A DNA stretch of 64,000 bases from Xylanibacter ruminicola Ga6B6 (GTDB taxonomy: Bacteria > Bacteroidota > Bacteroidia > Bacteroidales > Bacteroidaceae), in assembly GCF_000687715.1 (NCBI RefSeq), contig NZ_JHXD01000013.1, positions 1 through 64,000 of the forward strand. The letters run 5' to 3'. Positions 8,635-16,735 of the stretch are shown here, piece after piece. Numbering within the stretch: position 1 is the stretch's first letter; each line of letters starts with the position of its first letter. The position numbers and the translations under genes are program-made. A model generated the notes under the pieces. The model was not told the origin of the DNA. It worked only from the letters and a program-made list of their open reading frames with translations, and ran no database searches.

Positions 8635-10017
8635 TATAGCAGAAGACAATCTTCCGAAGCCCGTGTCGGCGGTATCGGCATTGGCGGTCAGAACCCCATC
8701 CGCATTCAGTCGATGGGAACGGTAGATACCAATAATACCGAGGGCTGTGTGGCCCAGGCCAAGCGTATTATCGACGCTGGTGGCGAGCTGGTTCGCTTTA
8801 CCACCCAGGGTACCCGCGAGGCTGAGAACATGAAGAACATTTCGGCCCAGCTTAAGGCCGATGGTTACAATACACCACTGGTGGCCGATGTGCACTTTAC
8901 CGCTCATACCGCCGATGTGGCTGCCCAGTACTGTGAGAAGGTGCGTATTAATCCTGGCAACTACGTTGATCCAGGTCGTACGTTCAAGCATCTGGAATAT
9001 ACCGACGAGGAGTATGCAGCCGAACTGCAGAAAATTGAGAAGCAGCTGGTGCCTTTCCTGAATATCTGTAAGGAGCATCACACGGCAGTACGTATCGGCG
9101 TGAACCACGGTTCACTGTCGGATCGTATCATGAGTCGTTACGGCGACACTCCCGAGGGTATCGTTGAGAGTTGCATGGAGTTCCTGCGTATCTTTAAGCG
9201 TGAGAACTTTAACGATGTAGTTATCAGTATCAAGGCCTCTAACACCGTAGTGATGGTAACCACTATGCGCCTGCTGGTTAAAACCATGGATAAGGAAGAT
9301 ATGCACTACCCCCTGCACTTGGGTGTTACCGAGGCTGGTGAGGGCGAAGACGGTCGTATCAAGAGTGCCGTTGGTATTGGTGCCCTGCTTACTGAGGGTA
9401 TCGGTGATACCATCCGTGTATCATTGAGCGAGGAACCTGAGTGCGAAATCCCCGTGGCTCGCAAGCTGGTAGATATGATTCCTGAGTGTACCGCCCTGCG
9501 CGAGAAGGCTGAGGCAAGCATCAAGGACGATACCATCACGCTGGATGTGGATGCTCCAGATTGGGAAACCCTGCAGCTCAAGGCTGCTATGGCTGTTGGA
9601 GCCCTGCTGATTGATAAGAAGGCCCACAACCTGGTAATCAACAGTTCAACGTTCAAAGATCAAAGTTCAAAGTTGGTAGAGCTTTCTGACGCCATCCTGC
9701 AGGCTGCCCGTATCAAGTTTACCAAGACCGAGTATATCTCGTGCCCAGGTTGCGGTCGTACGCTCTACAATCTGCAGGAAACCATCGCCAAGATTAAAGC
9801 TGCCACCAAGGATATGGTAGGCTTGAAGATTGGTATCATGGGCTGTATCGTAAACGGTCCTGGTGAGATGGCCGATGCCGACTACGGTTACGTAGGTGCC
9901 GGACGTGGTAAAATCTCGCTCTACAAGGCCAAGGAGTGTATCGAGAAGAATATTCCCGAAGAAGAGGCTGTAGAACGTCTTATCGAATTCATCCGCAAAG
10001 ACCGCGGCCAGAAATAA
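8632..10017 (+). CDS. ispG: 4-hydroxy-3-methylbut-2-enyl diphosphate synthase
   Basis: A 461-residue IspG (GcpE), the reductive step of the MEP isoprenoid pathway that makes HMBPP from MEcPP with a 4Fe-4S cluster. The N-terminal TIM barrel (RIQSMGTVDT...) is followed by an insert and the cluster domain with CPGCGRTLYNL and GCIVNGPGEMADADYG, giving the three ligand Cys. It is longer than the E. coli type (372 residues) and, from memory, shorter than the three-domain type of about 600 residues in plants, Chlamydia and many Bacteroidota. Residues around 338-347 (SSTFKDQSSK) are encoded by a 7-bp tandem repeat at 9644-9671. dxs of the same pathway is at 39.5 kb. Confidence 0.95.
   Translation: MYSRRQSSEARVGGIGIGGQNPIRIQSMGTVDTNNTEGCVAQAKRIIDAGGELVRFTTQGTREAENMKNISAQLKADGYNTPLVADVHFTAHTADVAAQYCEKVRINPGNYVDPGRTFKHLEYTDEEYAAELQKIEKQLVPFLNICKEHHTAVRIGVNHGSLSDRIMSRYGDTPEGIVESCMEFLRIFKRENFNDVVISIKASNTVVMVTTMRLLVKTMDKEDMHYPLHLGVTEAGEGEDGRIKSAVGIGALLTEGIGDTIRVSLSEEPECEIPVARKLVDMIPECTALREKAEASIKDDTITLDVDAPDWETLQLKAAMAVGALLIDKKAHNLVINSSTFKDQSSKLVELSDAILQAARIKFTKTEYISCPGCGRTLYNLQETIAKIKAATKDMVGLKIGIMGCIVNGPGEMADADYGYVGAGRGKISLYKAKECIEKNIPEEEAVERLIEFIRKDRGQK
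9644..9674 (+). repeat. heptanucleotide tandem repeat inside ispG
   Basis: GTTCAAC, GTTCAAA, GATCAAA and GTTCAAA start at 9644, 9651, 9658 and 9665, followed by GTTG. The 7-bp period is exact. The segment stays in frame and encodes a polar stretch between the two IspG domains. Confidence 0.8.
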
Positions 10018-10032
10018 AGAAACGATTTTATA

Positions 10033-10130
10033 GGCACGGATTAACACGGCTCTTTTTTATAAAGAAACACGGCTTTAGTTGCAATACCAAAGCCGTGTTT
10101 TTAATTTATTAAAGCCGTGTAATCCGTGCC
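10033..10130. terminator. nested hairpin between convergent ispG and the sirtuin gene
   Basis: The outer arms are 10033-10051 (GGCACGGATTAACACGGCT) and 10113-10130 (AGCCGTGTAATCCGTGCC). They enclose a second perfect 12-bp hairpin, AAACACGGCTTT (10065-10076) with AAAGCCGTGTTT (10089-10100). Runs of T flank both strands, so it can stop transcription from either side. The CACGGATTA/CACGG words also resemble an interspersed repeat family. Confidence 0.75.
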
Positions 10131-10136
10131 AAAACC

Positions 10137-10829
10137 TTATTCGCTAAGAATCTTTACGAGTTCTTTCATTCCTTCGCTAGCGCCTTTCTGTATCTGTGTT
10201 ACGCGACCACCGGCGTTGATGGGATTGGGATCGATAAGGTAAACGGGCACATCGGGACGGGCATAGTGCAGCAAACCTGCGGCAGGATAAACCACCAGTG
10301 AGGTGCCGATGATAATCAGAATGTCGGCCTCCTGTACCTCTTCGGCTGCTATCGTGATGTTAGGCACCGCTTCGCCAAAGAATACGATAAACGGACGCAG
10401 TAACGAGCCGTCGCCAGCCTTGGTGCCTGGTTCTATCTCGCAGTTGTCGGGTGTAAGCTGAATCTGGTAGCGTGGGTCGTCCACATCGCGACTCGAACAA
10501 ACCTTCATCAGTTCGCCATGTAGGTGAATCACCTTACTTGAGCCTGCCATCTCGTGCAGGTTGTCAACATTCTGCGTTACAACCGTTACGTCATAGTTTT
10601 TCTCAAGTTCGGCCACCAACTTATGTCCCTCGTTTGGCTGCACGTTCCAACACTTCTTACGCAGCATATTGTAGAAGTTTGTTACGAGCGTAGGATCGGC
10701 CAGCCAACCCTCGTGGGTGGCTACCTTCTGTACGGGATAATTCTCCCACAAACCATCGGCATCGCGGAAAGTCTTCAGACCACTTTCTACCGACATACCT
10801 GCACCAGTTAAGACAACAATCTTTTTCAT
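10137..10829 (-). CDS. Sir2-family NAD-dependent protein deacylase
   Basis: A 230-residue sirtuin that removes acyl groups from protein lysines using NAD+. The NAD-binding GAGMSVESGLKTFR, the TQNVDNLHE motif and the catalytic HLHGE are all present. The usual four zinc Cys (two CxxC pairs) are absent: only isolated Cys occur in KVCSSRD and DNCEIE. This looks like the zinc-less type seen in some Bacteroidota. A -7 box TATTTTTG lies at 10856-10863 on the minus strand. It stands alone as a transcription unit and faces ispG across a hairpin. Confidence 0.92.
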   Translation of the reverse strand: MKKIVVLTGAGMSVESGLKTFRDADGLWENYPVQKVATHEGWLADPTLVTNFYNMLRKKCWNVQPNEGHKLVAELEKNYDVTVVTQNVDNLHEMAGSSKVIHLHGELMKVCSSRDVDDPRYQIQLTPDNCEIEPGTKAGDGSLLRPFIVFFGEAVPNITIAAEEVQEADILIIIGTSLVVYPAAGLLHYARPDVPVYLIDPNPINAGGRVTQIQKGASEGMKELVKILSE

Positions 10830-10855
10830 AAGAATGATTTTTAAGTTTGATGTTG

Positions 10856-10863
10856 CAAAAATA
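10856..10863 (-). promoter_or_regulatory. -7 box for the sirtuin gene
   Basis: TATTTTTG on the minus strand, 26 nt before the ATG at 10829. No convincing -33 element. Confidence 0.55.
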
Positions 10864-10927
10864 CAACTTTTCTGATATAAAAAAGAAATTTTAGCAATTA
10901 TAATGCATCGGAATAAGAAAAAAAGTG

Positions 10928-10935
10928 TAACTTTG
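10928..10935 (+). promoter_or_regulatory. -7 box for the FKBP cluster
   Basis: TAACTTTG, 41 nt before the ATG at 10977. It probably drives the three FKBP genes as one operon ending at the terminator 13443-13475. Confidence 0.65.
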
Positions 10936-10976
10936 CAGCCGTTTTTTAGACGTTACACATTATTAATAAATAGAGA

Positions 10977-11582
10977 ATGGATAAATTAAGTTATGCTTTA
11001 GGTCTGGGCATCGGTCAGCAGTTGGCTCAGATGGGTGCTGACAACATCAGTGCCGAGGACTTTGCACAGGCTATCAACGACGTGTTGAAGGGCAACGAGC
11101 TGAAGGTTTCACACCGTGAGGCTCAGACAATCGTACAGGACTATTTCCAGAAGCAGGAGCAGAAGCTCCAGGCTGAGCGTGCCGAGAAGGGAAAGGCACA
11201 TAAGGAGGCTGGCGAGAAGTTCCTCGCCGAGAATGGTAAGAAGGCTGAGGTGGTAACACTTCCCAGCGGACTGCAGTATCAGGTACTGAAAGAGGGTAAC
11301 GGTAAGAAGCCATCGGCTAAGGATACCGTTATGTGCCACTATGAGGGAACACTCATCGACGGTACTGTATTCGATAGCTCATACCAGCGTGGCGAGCCCG
11401 CTACATTCCCACTCCAGCAGGTTATCGCTGGTTGGACCGAGGGTCTGCAGCTCATGCAGGAGGGTGCCAAGTATCGTTTCTTCATTCCTTACCGTCTGGC
11501 TTATGGCGAGGGTGGTGCAGGTGCTTCTATTCCTCCATTCGCAGCACTCATTTTCGATGTTGAGTTAATACAAGTAGTTTAA
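10977..11582 (+). CDS. FKBP-type peptidyl-prolyl isomerase, cytoplasmic
   Basis: A 201-residue protein with an N-terminal FKBP_N dimerisation-like helical domain (residues 1-95) and a C-terminal FKBP domain (about 100-201). FKBP pocket residues are kept: CHYEG, VFDSS, the VIAGW motif, LAYGE and the final ALIFDVEL. There is no signal peptide, so it should act in the cytoplasm, unlike its two downstream paralogues. It catalyses cis-trans isomerisation at proline and may serve as a chaperone. First gene of a three-FKBP run. Confidence 0.93.
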   Translation: MDKLSYALGLGIGQQLAQMGADNISAEDFAQAINDVLKGNELKVSHREAQTIVQDYFQKQEQKLQAERAEKGKAHKEAGEKFLAENGKKAEVVTLPSGLQYQVLKEGNGKKPSAKDTVMCHYEGTLIDGTVFDSSYQRGEPATFPLQQVIAGWTEGLQLMQEGAKYRFFIPYRLAYGEGGAGASIPPFAALIFDVELIQVV

Positions 11583-11599
11583 AATAATAACAGAAAGCA

Positions 11600-12478
11600 A
11601 TGAAAAAATTATCAATCGTAGCCGTTATGGCTATTGCTGCTGCCGGTTTCACCGCATGTGGCAACTCTACCCCTAAAGCAAGTCTGAAGACAGACGTAGA
11701 CACTATGAGCTACGCCATTGGTATGGCTCAGACTCAGGGTTTGAAGGAGTATCTCGTAGGAAGTCTGGATGTTGACACCGCTTACATGGCCGAGTTCATC
11801 AAGGGTCTGCAGGAGGGTGCTAACGCTGGCGACAACAAGAAGAAGGCCGCTTACTATGCTGGTATCCAGATCGGTCAGCAGATTGCTAACCGTATGATCA
11901 AGGGTATCAACCACGAGGTATTCGGTGATGACTCTACAAAGACTATCTCTCTGAAGAACTTCATGGCTGGTTTCATCAGCGGTACTACAGGCAAGAAGGG
12001 TCTGATGACTGTTGATTCAGCTCAGATGGTTGCTCAGCGCATGATTCAGGAAATCAAGGCTAAGGAGATGTCAAAGACCTATGGTCCTAACAAGGAGGCT
12101 GGTGAGAAGTTCCTCGCTGCCAACGCTAAGAAGGCTGGTGTAAAAACTCTGCCTAGCGGTGTTCAGTACAAGGTTATCAAGGAGGGTACAGGTGCTATCC
12201 CCGCTGATACTTCACTCGTTAAGGTACACTACGAGGGTCGTTTGATTAACGATACTATCTTCGATAGCTCATACAAGCGTGGCGAGCCCACAACATTCCG
12301 TGCCAACCAGGTTATCAAGGGTTGGACAGAGGCTCTCACTCACATGCCTGCTGGTTCAGTTTGGGAGGTTTACATTCCTCAGGAGCTGGCTTACGGCGAG
12401 CGTGCACAGCGTAACATCGATCCTTTCTCAGCACTGATCTTCAAGATCGAGTTGCTCGAGGTAAATCCTAAGAAGTAA
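11600..12478 (+). CDS. FKBP-type peptidyl-prolyl isomerase, lipoprotein
   Basis: A 292-residue FKBP with a lipoprotein signal peptide (lipobox GFTAC, lipidated Cys20). A long FKBP_N-type helical domain covers about residues 33-160 and the FKBP domain about 185-288. Pocket residues HYEG, IFDSS, VIKGW, LAYGE and ALIF are intact. It is probably anchored in the periplasm or outer membrane, where it helps fold exported proteins. It lies 17 nt after the cytoplasmic paralogue and 2 nt before the next one. Confidence 0.93.
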   Translation: MKKLSIVAVMAIAAAGFTACGNSTPKASLKTDVDTMSYAIGMAQTQGLKEYLVGSLDVDTAYMAEFIKGLQEGANAGDNKKKAAYYAGIQIGQQIANRMIKGINHEVFGDDSTKTISLKNFMAGFISGTTGKKGLMTVDSAQMVAQRMIQEIKAKEMSKTYGPNKEAGEKFLAANAKKAGVKTLPSGVQYKVIKEGTGAIPADTSLVKVHYEGRLINDTIFDSSYKRGEPTTFRANQVIKGWTEALTHMPAGSVWEVYIPQELAYGERAQRNIDPFSALIFKIELLEVNPKK

Positions 12479-12480
12479 CA

Positions 12481-13440
12481 ATGAAGAAGTCATTGATATT
12501 TGCACTCGCCCTCGTGGCGGGTGCTTCTTTATCTACAGTAGATGCTGCCAAGAAAAAGAAGGTGGTAGTAAAGGAGGGGGCTCCTGTTGTTGAGGCTTTC
12601 AAACTCGCTACCAGTTCTGATTCTATCAGCTATACTGCAGGTATGAGTAGCACAATGGGTTTGGTTAACTTCCTGCTTCAGCAGAAGGTGGATACCGCTT
12701 ACATGGCTGATTTTGTACGTGGATTTAACGAGACTGTTTCAAGAAATCTCGACAATCCCCAGGAGAAGGCTTATATGATGGGTATCACCATCGCTCAGCA
12801 GCTGGTTGACCGCATGATGCCTGGTGTGGCTAAAGAACTTGAGGGAACTCCCGACTCGTTGGTTTCGGGTGCTTTCTTCAAAGGTTTTACCGATGCCCTG
12901 CTGCAGGATACTACTTTCTTTAAGGTAGATGCTGCCGAGAACATCTTCAGAACCAAGATGGAGGCCAACAAGGCTGAGAAGGAAGAGCGACTCTATGGCG
13001 CAAACCGCGAGGCTGGCCGTCAGTTCCTGGCCGAGAATGCTAAGAAGGATGGTGTGATTACACTGCCCAGCGGACTCCAGTACAAGGTGCTTACCCGGGG
13101 AACAGGTGCTGTGCCTACCACCAGCGATAAGGTACAGGTACATTACGAGGGTCGTCTGATCGACGGCACCGTATTCGATGCCTCAAGAAATCATGGCGAC
13201 GAGCCTGCTGAGTTCCGTCCAACTGATGTAATCAAGGGCTGGACCGAGGCACTTACCATGATGCCTGTAGGTTCAAAGTGGCAGGTTTATATCCCCTTTG
13301 AACTGGCTTACGGTAGTCGCGATGCCGGACAAATAAAACCTTACAGCGCGTTGATTTTCGATATTGAGCTTGTTGGAATCGTAGGTGACAAACCTGCACC
13401 AGCAAAGGCCGCAAAATCGTCGAAAAAAGCTAAGAAATAA
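12481..13440 (+). CDS. FKBP-type peptidyl-prolyl isomerase, periplasmic with Lys-rich tail
   Basis: A 319-residue paralogue. The signal peptide lacks a lipobox Cys and likely ends near VDA|AKKKK, so the protein should be soluble in the periplasm. It has an FKBP_N-like domain (about 45-165) and an FKBP domain (about 195-298) with HYEG, VFDAS, VIKGW, LAYGS and ALIFDIEL. The last 20 residues are Lys/Ala/Ser-rich (ending SSKKAKK), an unusual basic tail that could bind nucleic acid or polyanions. A terminator follows. Confidence 0.92.
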   Translation: MKKSLIFALALVAGASLSTVDAAKKKKVVVKEGAPVVEAFKLATSSDSISYTAGMSSTMGLVNFLLQQKVDTAYMADFVRGFNETVSRNLDNPQEKAYMMGITIAQQLVDRMMPGVAKELEGTPDSLVSGAFFKGFTDALLQDTTFFKVDAAENIFRTKMEANKAEKEERLYGANREAGRQFLAENAKKDGVITLPSGLQYKVLTRGTGAVPTTSDKVQVHYEGRLIDGTVFDASRNHGDEPAEFRPTDVIKGWTEALTMMPVGSKWQVYIPFELAYGSRDAGQIKPYSALIFDIELVGIVGDKPAPAKAAKSSKKAKK

Positions 13441-13442
13441 GC

Positions 13443-13475
13443 AAGTGTGTCACAAAAGTGGCACACTTTTTTAAT
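13443..13475 (+). terminator. rho-independent terminator after the FKBP operon
   Basis: AAGTGTGTCAC (13443-13453) pairs with GTGGCACACTT (13458-13468) around an AAAA loop with one G-T wobble, followed by a T-rich tract. Confidence 0.85.
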
Positions 13476-13491
13476 TTTTTCTTCAAAAAAG

Positions 13492-13522
13492 TTGCATTGT
13501 TCAATTAATTTGCGTAATTTTG
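13492..13522 (+). promoter_or_regulatory. promoter of the lrp-fusion-cyclase operon
   Basis: TTG (13492-13494) and TAATTTTG (13515-13522) are 20 nt apart. An AGGGAG ribosome-binding site precedes the ATG at 13552. Confidence 0.75.
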
Positions 13523-13551
13523 CTGACAAAATGTAACTAAAGGGAGAAAAA

Positions 13552-14031
13552 ATGGAAAAAATTGATTTTTTGGACAAAAAGATTCTGAGTATCCTTTCCA
13601 AGAATGCACGTATTCCTTTCAAGGATGTTGCTGCAGAATGTAATGTATCGCGAGCTGCTATCCACCAGCGTGTTCAGCACCTGATTGATGCCGAAGTGAT
13701 TACAGGTAGTGGTTTCGATGTTAATCCTAAGAGTTTAGGTTATTCTACTTGTACCTACGTGGGTATCACCCTTGAAAAGGGATCGATGTATAAAGAGGTG
13801 GTAGAGCGTTTGCAGCATATCCCCGAGATAGTAGAATGTCACTTCACTACTGGTCCTTATACGATGATGGTTAAGCTCTATGCTAAGGATAACGAGCAGC
13901 TGATGGAATTGCTGAATGGCAAGCTGCAGGGTATTCCTGGCGTAGTTGCTACCGAAACATTGATCTCGTTGGAACAGAGTTTGAAACGTGAGATTCCCAT
14001 CGTGCTCGACGATGAAGACAAAAAGCTATGA
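13552..14031 (+). CDS. Lrp/AsnC-family transcriptional regulator
   Basis: A 159-residue regulator. The N-terminal winged helix (LDKKILSILSKNARIPFKDV, recognition helix near SRAAIHQRV) binds DNA. The C-terminal RAM domain (about 65-145) binds amino acids and makes octamers. Such proteins sense amino acids and often control adjacent catabolic genes. An ATGA overlap couples it to the fused hydrolase, so that operon is the obvious candidate target. A good ribosome binding site is present, which is rare in this window. Confidence 0.92.
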   Translation: MEKIDFLDKKILSILSKNARIPFKDVAAECNVSRAAIHQRVQHLIDAEVITGSGFDVNPKSLGYSTCTYVGITLEKGSMYKEVVERLQHIPEIVECHFTTGPYTMMVKLYAKDNEQLMELLNGKLQGIPGVVATETLISLEQSLKREIPIVLDDEDKKL

Positions 14032-15743
14032 GCAGATTTGAACTCCAGTCGCATCTGAATGATGTGTATGCCCACTTCCCAGAAGCTGAGAAGCGTCCTG
14101 TGATTGGTATTACTGGCAATTACGAAGACCTGACATGTAAGTTGGGTCGAGGCTATTATCAGTCGGTAGTAGCAGCAGGTGGTGTGCCCGTTGTTATTCC
14201 GCCTGTGGCCGATAAGCATGTAATTGTAAATACCTTAGAGCATATCGACGCCCTTATCCTGAGTGGTGGAGGTGATATCAATCCCCTTTGGGCAGGCGAG
14301 GAGCCTTCGCCCAAGCTGCATGGTATCAATCAGGAACGCGACCTGCCCGAATTGTTGATTGCCCGTTTGGCCTACAACCGTCAGATTCCTATGCTGGGTA
14401 TCTGTCGTGGTATCCAGACGCTGGCTACAGCGTTTGGCGGCAAGGTGGCACAGGACATCAGCGATGTGGCAACCATCAAGCATTCGCAGGATGCCGACCG
14501 TTCGGAACCTACACATAGCGTGATTATCGACGAAGATTCAAGTTTGTTCGATATTTATAAATCTACCAAGGTGATGGTTAACTCGTTCCATCATCAGGCT
14601 GTGGCCGAAACTGGCGATAAGTTTAGAGTAATAGCCAAGTCGCTCGATGGTATCATCGAAGCGATGGAGAGTAGCGAGTTTAAATCGATATTGGGTGTTC
14701 AGTGGCATCCCGAGTGTTTGGAAGAGGGGCTGCCTTTGTTCCAGTGGTTGGTTAACGAGGCCAAGAGTTTTCGTGAAGCTCATACCACTCACGATCGTGT
14801 GCTTACACTCGATACCCATTGCGATACACCTATGTTCTTTCCGCAGGGCATACACTTTGAGCAGCGCGACCCCAAGATTCTTGTAGATTTGCACAAGATG
14901 ACCGAAGGTCGTCAGGATGCTACCATCATGGTGGCTTATCTGCCCCAGCCAACCGAGAATCCTTCGGCCTTTGCCGATAGCATTTTCGACCAGATTGAGG
15001 TGATTGTGGGTCAGAATAGCGATTATGTACGTATCGCTAACACACCTCGCGACCTCTGGATGAACAAGCATCAGGGTTTGAAGAGCATTATGCTTGGTAT
15101 CGAGAACGGTATCGCTATCGACGGTAAGCTGGAGAATCTGCAGCATTTTGTGGATCGCGGTATCGTATATATGACCCTCTGTCATAATGGTGATAACGAT
15201 ATTTGCGATTCGGCTTCGAAAACGCAGCACACGCATCATGGTGTGAGTGCTTTCGGCGAGCAGGTTATCAAGGAGATGAACCGTTTGGGTGTGCTGGTTG
15301 ATATGAGTCATGCTGGCGAGGAGAGTTTCTATCAGGCACTCGAAATCAGCAGCAAACCTATTGTTTGCAGTCACTCGTCGGCCCGTGCGCTTTGTGATCA
15401 TCTTCGTAACCTTACCGACGATCAGATGCGTGCCCTTGCACAGAAAGGTGGCGTAGCACAGACTACCATCTATCACGGATTCCTGAAGAAGGATGGCGAG
15501 GCTACCATCAACGATGTGATTGCTCACTTAGAGCATGCCATCGATGTGATGGGTATCGACCATGTGGGTCTTGGTACCGACTTTGATGGCGACGGTGGTG
15601 TTCGTGGCTTGGCCGATTCGTCGGAACTGATTAGTTTTACCCGTAGATTGCTGGCCCGTCGCTTCAGCGAGCACGACATCCAGAAAATCTGGGGTGGTAA
15701 CTTCCTGCGTGTGATGGAGGAAGTACAAAAAGTTAGATATTAA
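14028..15743 (+). CDS. fusion of C26-type gamma-glutamyl hydrolase/amidotransferase and M19 (renal-type) dipeptidase
   Basis: A 571-residue two-enzyme protein. Residues 20-250 are a class I glutamine amidotransferase-like hydrolase of the peptidase C26/PuuD group: nucleophile Cys126 in GICRGIQ, His227 and Glu229 in WHPE. Residues 255-571 are a membrane-dipeptidase (M19) domain with every expected metal ligand: His264 and Asp266 (DTHCD), Glu359 (GIEN), His428, His449, and Asp518 (GTDFDG). There is no signal peptide, so it should be cytoplasmic. By family activity, one half could cut a gamma-glutamyl bond and the other the remaining dipeptide, as needed for glutathione-like or peptidoglycan-derived peptides. 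The substrate is inference. ATGA overlap with lrp; the cyclase gene starts 2 nt downstream. Confidence 0.9.
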   Translation: MSRFELQSHLNDVYAHFPEAEKRPVIGITGNYEDLTCKLGRGYYQSVVAAGGVPVVIPPVADKHVIVNTLEHIDALILSGGGDINPLWAGEEPSPKLHGINQERDLPELLIARLAYNRQIPMLGICRGIQTLATAFGGKVAQDISDVATIKHSQDADRSEPTHSVIIDEDSSLFDIYKSTKVMVNSFHHQAVAETGDKFRVIAKSLDGIIEAMESSEFKSILGVQWHPECLEEGLPLFQWLVNEAKSFREAHTTHDRVLTLDTHCDTPMFFPQGIHFEQRDPKILVDLHKMTEGRQDATIMVAYLPQPTENPSAFADSIFDQIEVIVGQNSDYVRIANTPRDLWMNKHQGLKSIMLGIENGIAIDGKLENLQHFVDRGIVYMTLCHNGDNDICDSASKTQHTHHGVSAFGEQVIKEMNRLGVLVDMSHAGEESFYQALEISSKPIVCSHSSARALCDHLRNLTDDQMRALAQKGGVAQTTIYHGFLKKDGEATINDVIAHLEHAIDVMGIDHVGLGTDFDGDGGVRGLADSSELISFTRRLLARRFSEHDIQKIWGGNFLRVMEEVQKVRY

Positions 15744-15745
15744 AC

Positions 15746-16735
15746 ATGAATAAAAATATTTTTGCGGTTATATCGTTGGTGCTTTTGGTGGCCAGTTGTG
15801 GTAATTTAAAGAAGCAGACTACCGATGAGTCGGCTTCTTTGCAGCCTGTTGGTCCTGTGTTCTGTTCCGATAGTGCTTATCAGTACTGTCAGGCTCAGTG
15901 CGAATTCGGTCCACGAACCATGAACAGCAAGGCGCACGACGATTGCGAAAAGTGGATTATCTCAAAGTTTGAGAGTTTCGGCATGCAGGTAACCCCACAG
16001 AAAGCTGTGCTGAAGGGCTATGATGGTACATCGCTCAACAGCACCAACATCATTGCCAGCTATCGTCCTGATCTGAGCGACCGCGTATTGCTTTGTGCCC
16101 ACTGGGATAGTCGCCCTTGGGCTGATAACGATCCCGACGAGGCTAACTGGAAAACACCTGTGATGGCTGCTAACGATGGTGCATCGGGCGTGGCTGTGAT
16201 GTTGGAGATTGCTCGTTTGCTCTCTAAGGATACCTTGCAGCTTGGTGTTGATTTTATCTGCTTTGATGCCGAAGACTGGGGTGTACCACAGTGGAACGAG
16301 GATAATTTCGATAGCGACTCGTGGGCGCTTGGTGCTCAGTATTGGTCGACTAATCTGCATAAGAAAGGCTATCGTGCCCGCTTTGGTATCCTGCTTGATA
16401 TGGTAGGCGGTCAGGGTGCACAGTTCTATAAAGAGACCATGTCTGTTCAGTATGCCAATCATATCGTAGAGAAAGTTTGGCGCGCTGCTCAGGTAGTAGG
16501 TTATGGTAGCATGTTCCCCTCGCAGCAGGGTACTGGCGTTACCGACGATCATATCTCGGTAAACACCAAGGCTAAGATTCCAACTATTGATATCATACCT
16601 TATTATCCTAACTGCGAGCAGAGTTCGTTCGGACCTACTTGGCATACCGTTAACGATGATATGGAACATATCGACAAAAATACCCTACAGGCAGTAGGGC
16701 AGACATTAATTCAGGTACTCTTCTCCGAGAAGTAG
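15746..16735 (+). CDS. glutaminyl-peptide cyclotransferase-like M28-family lipoprotein
   Basis: A 329-residue lipoprotein (lipobox LVASC, Cys18) with an M28-type fold. It closely resembles the bacterial glutaminyl cyclases of Porphyromonas and Prevotella: AHWDSRPWADNDP, AANDGASG (Asp144), FDAEDWG (Glu176, Asp177) and TWHT (His300). The single-zinc set Asp/Asp/His and the FDAED motif point to cyclase rather than aminopeptidase. It would convert N-terminal Gln of exported proteins to pyroglutamate in the periplasm. Seven exported proteins in this window have Gln at the predicted mature N-terminus. A strong terminator overlaps its stop codon. Confidence 0.88.
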   Translation: MNKNIFAVISLVLLVASCGNLKKQTTDESASLQPVGPVFCSDSAYQYCQAQCEFGPRTMNSKAHDDCEKWIISKFESFGMQVTPQKAVLKGYDGTSLNSTNIIASYRPDLSDRVLLCAHWDSRPWADNDPDEANWKTPVMAANDGASGVAVMLEIARLLSKDTLQLGVDFICFDAEDWGVPQWNEDNFDSDSWALGAQYWSTNLHKKGYRARFGILLDMVGGQGAQFYKETMSVQYANHIVEKVWRAAQVVGYGSMFPSQQGTGVTDDHISVNTKAKIPTIDIIPYYPNCEQSSFGPTWHTVNDDMEHIDKNTLQAVGQTLIQVLFSEK

